A stretch of DNA of 7,646 nucleotides. Origin: Desulfobacterales bacterium. Lineage in GTDB: Bacteria > Desulfobacterota > DSM-4660 > Desulfatiglandales > B25-G16. The notes beneath the pieces were generated by a model. The model did not search any database. It saw only the letters and a program-made list of their open reading frames with translations, and was not told the origin of the DNA. Below are positions 6,422 through 7,646 of this stretch, in pieces. The DNA lies in the NCBI GenBank assembly GCA_013375385.1, contig JABXJY010000129.1, positions 1-7,646 on the forward strand, written 5' to 3'. The position numbers were made by a program, and so were the translations under genes. Numbering within the stretch: position 1 is the first letter of the stretch; each line of letters starts with the position of its first letter.

Positions 6422-6833
6422 AAGAAACAACCTTGGATCTCCGAATGGCTGGCTGAAACGTGCTAAGAGCAATCTGATTCGTGCAAAGCAACCGAAGCAT
6501 GAAGAGGTGTTTTGGGAGGATCTTTGCTTTGACGCGCAACAGGCGGTGGAAAAATCGCTCAAGGCCTTACTACTCTTTCATAAGATACCTTTTCGATTTG
6601 TTCACGATATCGCCGAGCTTTTGACTGTTTTGGAGCAGAATGGAATTAGCTTGCAAGAACAGATTCGAGAGGCAGCCGAGTTGTCTGATTATGCAGTAGA
6701 AGCTCGATATCCAGGTCCTATGGAACCCGTTAGCGAAGATGAGTACAAGGAAGCCGTGAGAATAGCTGAAACGGTGGTTTCCTGGGTTGAAAATCTGATT
6801 GTAGCTCATACCGAAAGGACTCCAGACGAATGA
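6411..6833 (+). CDS. HEPN-domain protein (HepT-like toxin partner of the MNT gene)
   Basis: A 140-residue, mostly helical HEPN protein of the COG2250-like branch. Typical features are WLKRAKSNLIRAK (14-26), the amphipathic helix DAQQAVEKSLKALLLF (41-56) followed by HDIAELL (65-71), and SDYAVEARYPG (92-102). Toxic HEPN ribonucleases normally carry Rx4-6H in a later helix. Here the only match is RAKQPKH (24-30) in the N-terminal part, probably coincidental; RFVH (62-65) has the wrong spacing. The RX4HXY tyrosine motif that MntA modifies in known type VII pairs is not seen, so RNase activity is uncertain. The start ATG 6411 overlaps the end of the MNT gene, and gggag lies just upstream inside that gene, a good ribosome site that indicates coupled translation. 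The pair forms a two-gene operon. Confidence 0.82.
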   Translation: MQDERNNLGSPNGWLKRAKSNLIRAKQPKHEEVFWEDLCFDAQQAVEKSLKALLLFHKIPFRFVHDIAELLTVLEQNGISLQEQIREAAELSDYAVEARYPGPMEPVSEDEYKEAVRIAETVVSWVENLIVAHTERTPDE

Positions 6834-7188
6834 CCTGGTGGGATCTCACTGAAAGCAGAAGAAATCACGTTTAGCATGTTTACATATAGCGGTACATTAT
6901 GGGTTTCAGTATTTAATGAGCATGGCTGCCGCAATTCCCTCATCCCAATCTGCCCTCACGTTGTTTAAGTCAGCGTTTTTCCACCAATCATAATCGTCGG
7001 CCCTATTATCATGCCAGATATGAAGGGATAGCACTATGTTGGTGTCTGTGTTATAATAAAAGAAAGAGATTGGCCTGCATCGGGTTCTCTGAGGGTATTG
7101 GCCACGTCGTCGTAGGGAATCCAGCTCAACTGCGGATCTCTGCCCTTCAAACAACCCTAAGGAATGAGTCTTGGAGGATTTGGTTCTC
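6834..7188. other. Intergenic stretch after the HEPN gene, holding one decayed gene
   Basis: About 355 bases lie between the HEPN stop and the next plus-strand gene. The left 70 bases hold a partial copy (6848-6873) of a string found upstream of the MNT gene and nothing else that I recognise. The rest is occupied by the minus-strand gene remnant described separately. Confidence 0.5.
6906..7150 (-). pseudogene. Frameshifted gene of unknown function
   Basis: Two adjoining minus-strand frames look like one protein. The 5' part runs from about 7150 (TTG, preceded by a stop at 7159-7157) and reads DPQLSWIPYDDVANTLREPD. Near 7067-7060, in the pyrimidine tract tctctttctttt, the sense moves to another frame. 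That frame reads ISFFYYNTDTNIVLSLHIWH, then WWKN, then RADWDEGIAAAMLIKY, and stops at 6908-6906. A single missing base would join them. The downstream frame alone is open back to ATG 7190, but its first 40 residues look like noise. The FFYY...LHIWH core loosely recalls the last strands of RelE/ParE toxins, yet the joined product does not look like one. I do not recognise the family. The 5' end may be lost, since the next gene starts divergently at 7189. Confidence 0.45.
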
Positions 7189-7398
7189 ATGAAGCCTGAA
7201 AAAGGGGCAGGAAAACAAGTTGAAATCTATAGGGGGATGTCAGGAAAGGAGCGGCTCAAGATCGCCTTTGAAATGTGGGATATTGCCTTTGCCCAGGTAA
7301 AGGCGTCCGAGAAGTCTTTAAATCCCAACCTAAACGAAAAAGAAATAGAAAGACGGGCCCGCCAGAGGATGACGGATGGAGCAATTAGAGGTTCTTAA
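7189..7398 (+). CDS. Small partner protein of an AbiEii-like nucleotidyltransferase, function unknown
   Basis: A 69-residue charged protein, predicted mostly helical. Its core is GMSGKERLKIAFEMWDIA followed by NPNLNEKEIERRARQRM. From memory, this pattern (a hydrophobic helix after 'rms..eRl.iA', then 'P.lsEeEi.r.vr.r') recurs in short proteins directly before nucleotidyltransferase genes of the type seen here; I could not check this. ATG 7189 is preferred because ggagg lies at 7173-7177, 11 bases upstream; TTG 7171 is a possible earlier start but would place that site inside the gene. The 3' end overlaps the next gene by 23 bases, implying translational coupling. It may be an antitoxin or accessory factor by position, but it does not resemble the winged-helix antitoxin AbiEi. 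Confidence 0.65.
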   Translation: MKPEKGAGKQVEIYRGMSGKERLKIAFEMWDIAFAQVKASEKSLNPNLNEKEIERRARQRMTDGAIRGS

Positions 7399-7646
7399 GC
7401 TGCTGGTCAGCAAACTTGAAAAAGCGGGCACCCATTACTTCATAACGGGTTCCATAGCCAGTTCCTATTACGGAATCCCTCGGTTTACCCATGATATCGA
7501 TGTGGTTTTGAGAGTGGGAAAAAAGGATGTAGATGAGATTATCCGAATGTTTAAGCATGATGGCTATATTAGCAGACAGGGGATCTTGGAAGCGCTCTCC
7601 GGCTCTGGCATGTTCAATCTCATCCATTCCAAGACAGGCCTGAAAA
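7376..7646 (+). CDS. AbiEii-like nucleotidyltransferase, 3' end outside the window
   Basis: The first 90 codons are in view, with no stop up to the window end. The N-terminus begins MEQLEVLKLLVSKLEKAG and then carries TGSIASSYYGIPRFTHDID, the GS...DxD signature of polymerase-beta-like nucleotidyltransferases (Gly-Ser near residues 30-31, Asp-x-Asp near 43-45). The following DVVLRVGKKDVDEII fits the first strand and helix after the metal site. This resembles AbiEii/AbiGii-type toxins and the broader DUF1814-like group, in which members act as toxins or RNA/tRNA nucleotidyltransferases; substrate cannot be told here. ATG 7376 is fixed by an in-frame stop at 7370-7372 and a gagg site at 7365-7368. 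It overlaps the small upstream gene and is probably co-translated with it. Confidence 0.8.
   Translation, partial: MEQLEVLKLLVSKLEKAGTHYFITGSIASSYYGIPRFTHDIDVVLRVGKKDVDEIIRMFKHDGYISRQGILEALSGSGMFNLIHSKTGLK

Noticed and set aside
6017..6562. Long open frame of 181 codons on the minus strand
   Set aside because: It lies antisense to the MNT and HEPN genes, whose motifs and overlap are convincing, and its translation has no recognisable motif or protein-like segment.
6906..7190. RelE/ParE toxin on the minus strand
   Set aside because: Only a short core resembles the family; the upstream sense continues in a different frame with unrelated character, and the C-terminal extension does not fit.
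7385..7627. Minus-strand open frame of 80 codons near the right end
   Set aside because: It is antisense to the nucleotidyltransferase gene, which has the GS...DxD motif, a ribosome site and a fixed start.

Overview
The window looks like a Gram-negative bacterial chromosome segment. The mtgA-type gene (monofunctional peptidoglycan glycosyltransferase of diderm bacteria) implies an outer-membrane organism. The HelY-like helicase, the rhomboid with a DnaJ-like tail, the Ogg2 DNA glycosylase and the toxin-antitoxin-like pairs together suggest a deltaproteobacterial (Desulfobacterota-like) or related anaerobic lineage. That placement is inference from gene content; no marker gene proves it.

Layout. 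Positions 1-805 (+) hold an mtgA-like gene that runs in from before the window and is broken by a frameshift near 600-620. A gene-free gap follows. On the minus strand, a HelY/Ski2-like DEAH helicase (4660-1940) is followed after 14 bases by a rhomboid protease (1925-963) whose C-terminus is a DnaJ C-terminal-domain-like module; the two probably form one operon. The divergent gap 4661-4924 carries an inverted-repeat element built from 8-bp units, with a 26-bp near-palindrome inside. Next, on the plus strand, comes an intact Ogg2-type 8-oxoguanine DNA glycosylase (4925-5593).

From 5594 onward the window reads as an accessory zone rich in toxin-antitoxin-like parts. It contains a decayed tail of a PIN-like protein (about 5726-5848), a two-hairpin element (6041-6090), an MNT nucleotidyltransferase overlapping a HEPN protein (6098-6833), a decayed gene on the minus strand (about 7150-6906) that I do not recognise, and a small protein overlapping an AbiEii-like nucleotidyltransferase (7189 to the window end, incomplete). 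The MNT and HEPN genes are probably a co-translated type VII-like toxin-antitoxin pair. The last two genes are also translationally coupled and likely form a second nucleotidyltransferase module.

The strongest leads for something unusual are the rhomboid-DnaJ fusion downstream of the helicase, the small-protein/nucleotidyltransferase pair at the right end, and the structured repeats at 4684-4840 and 6041-6090. No wholly new system is proven here.
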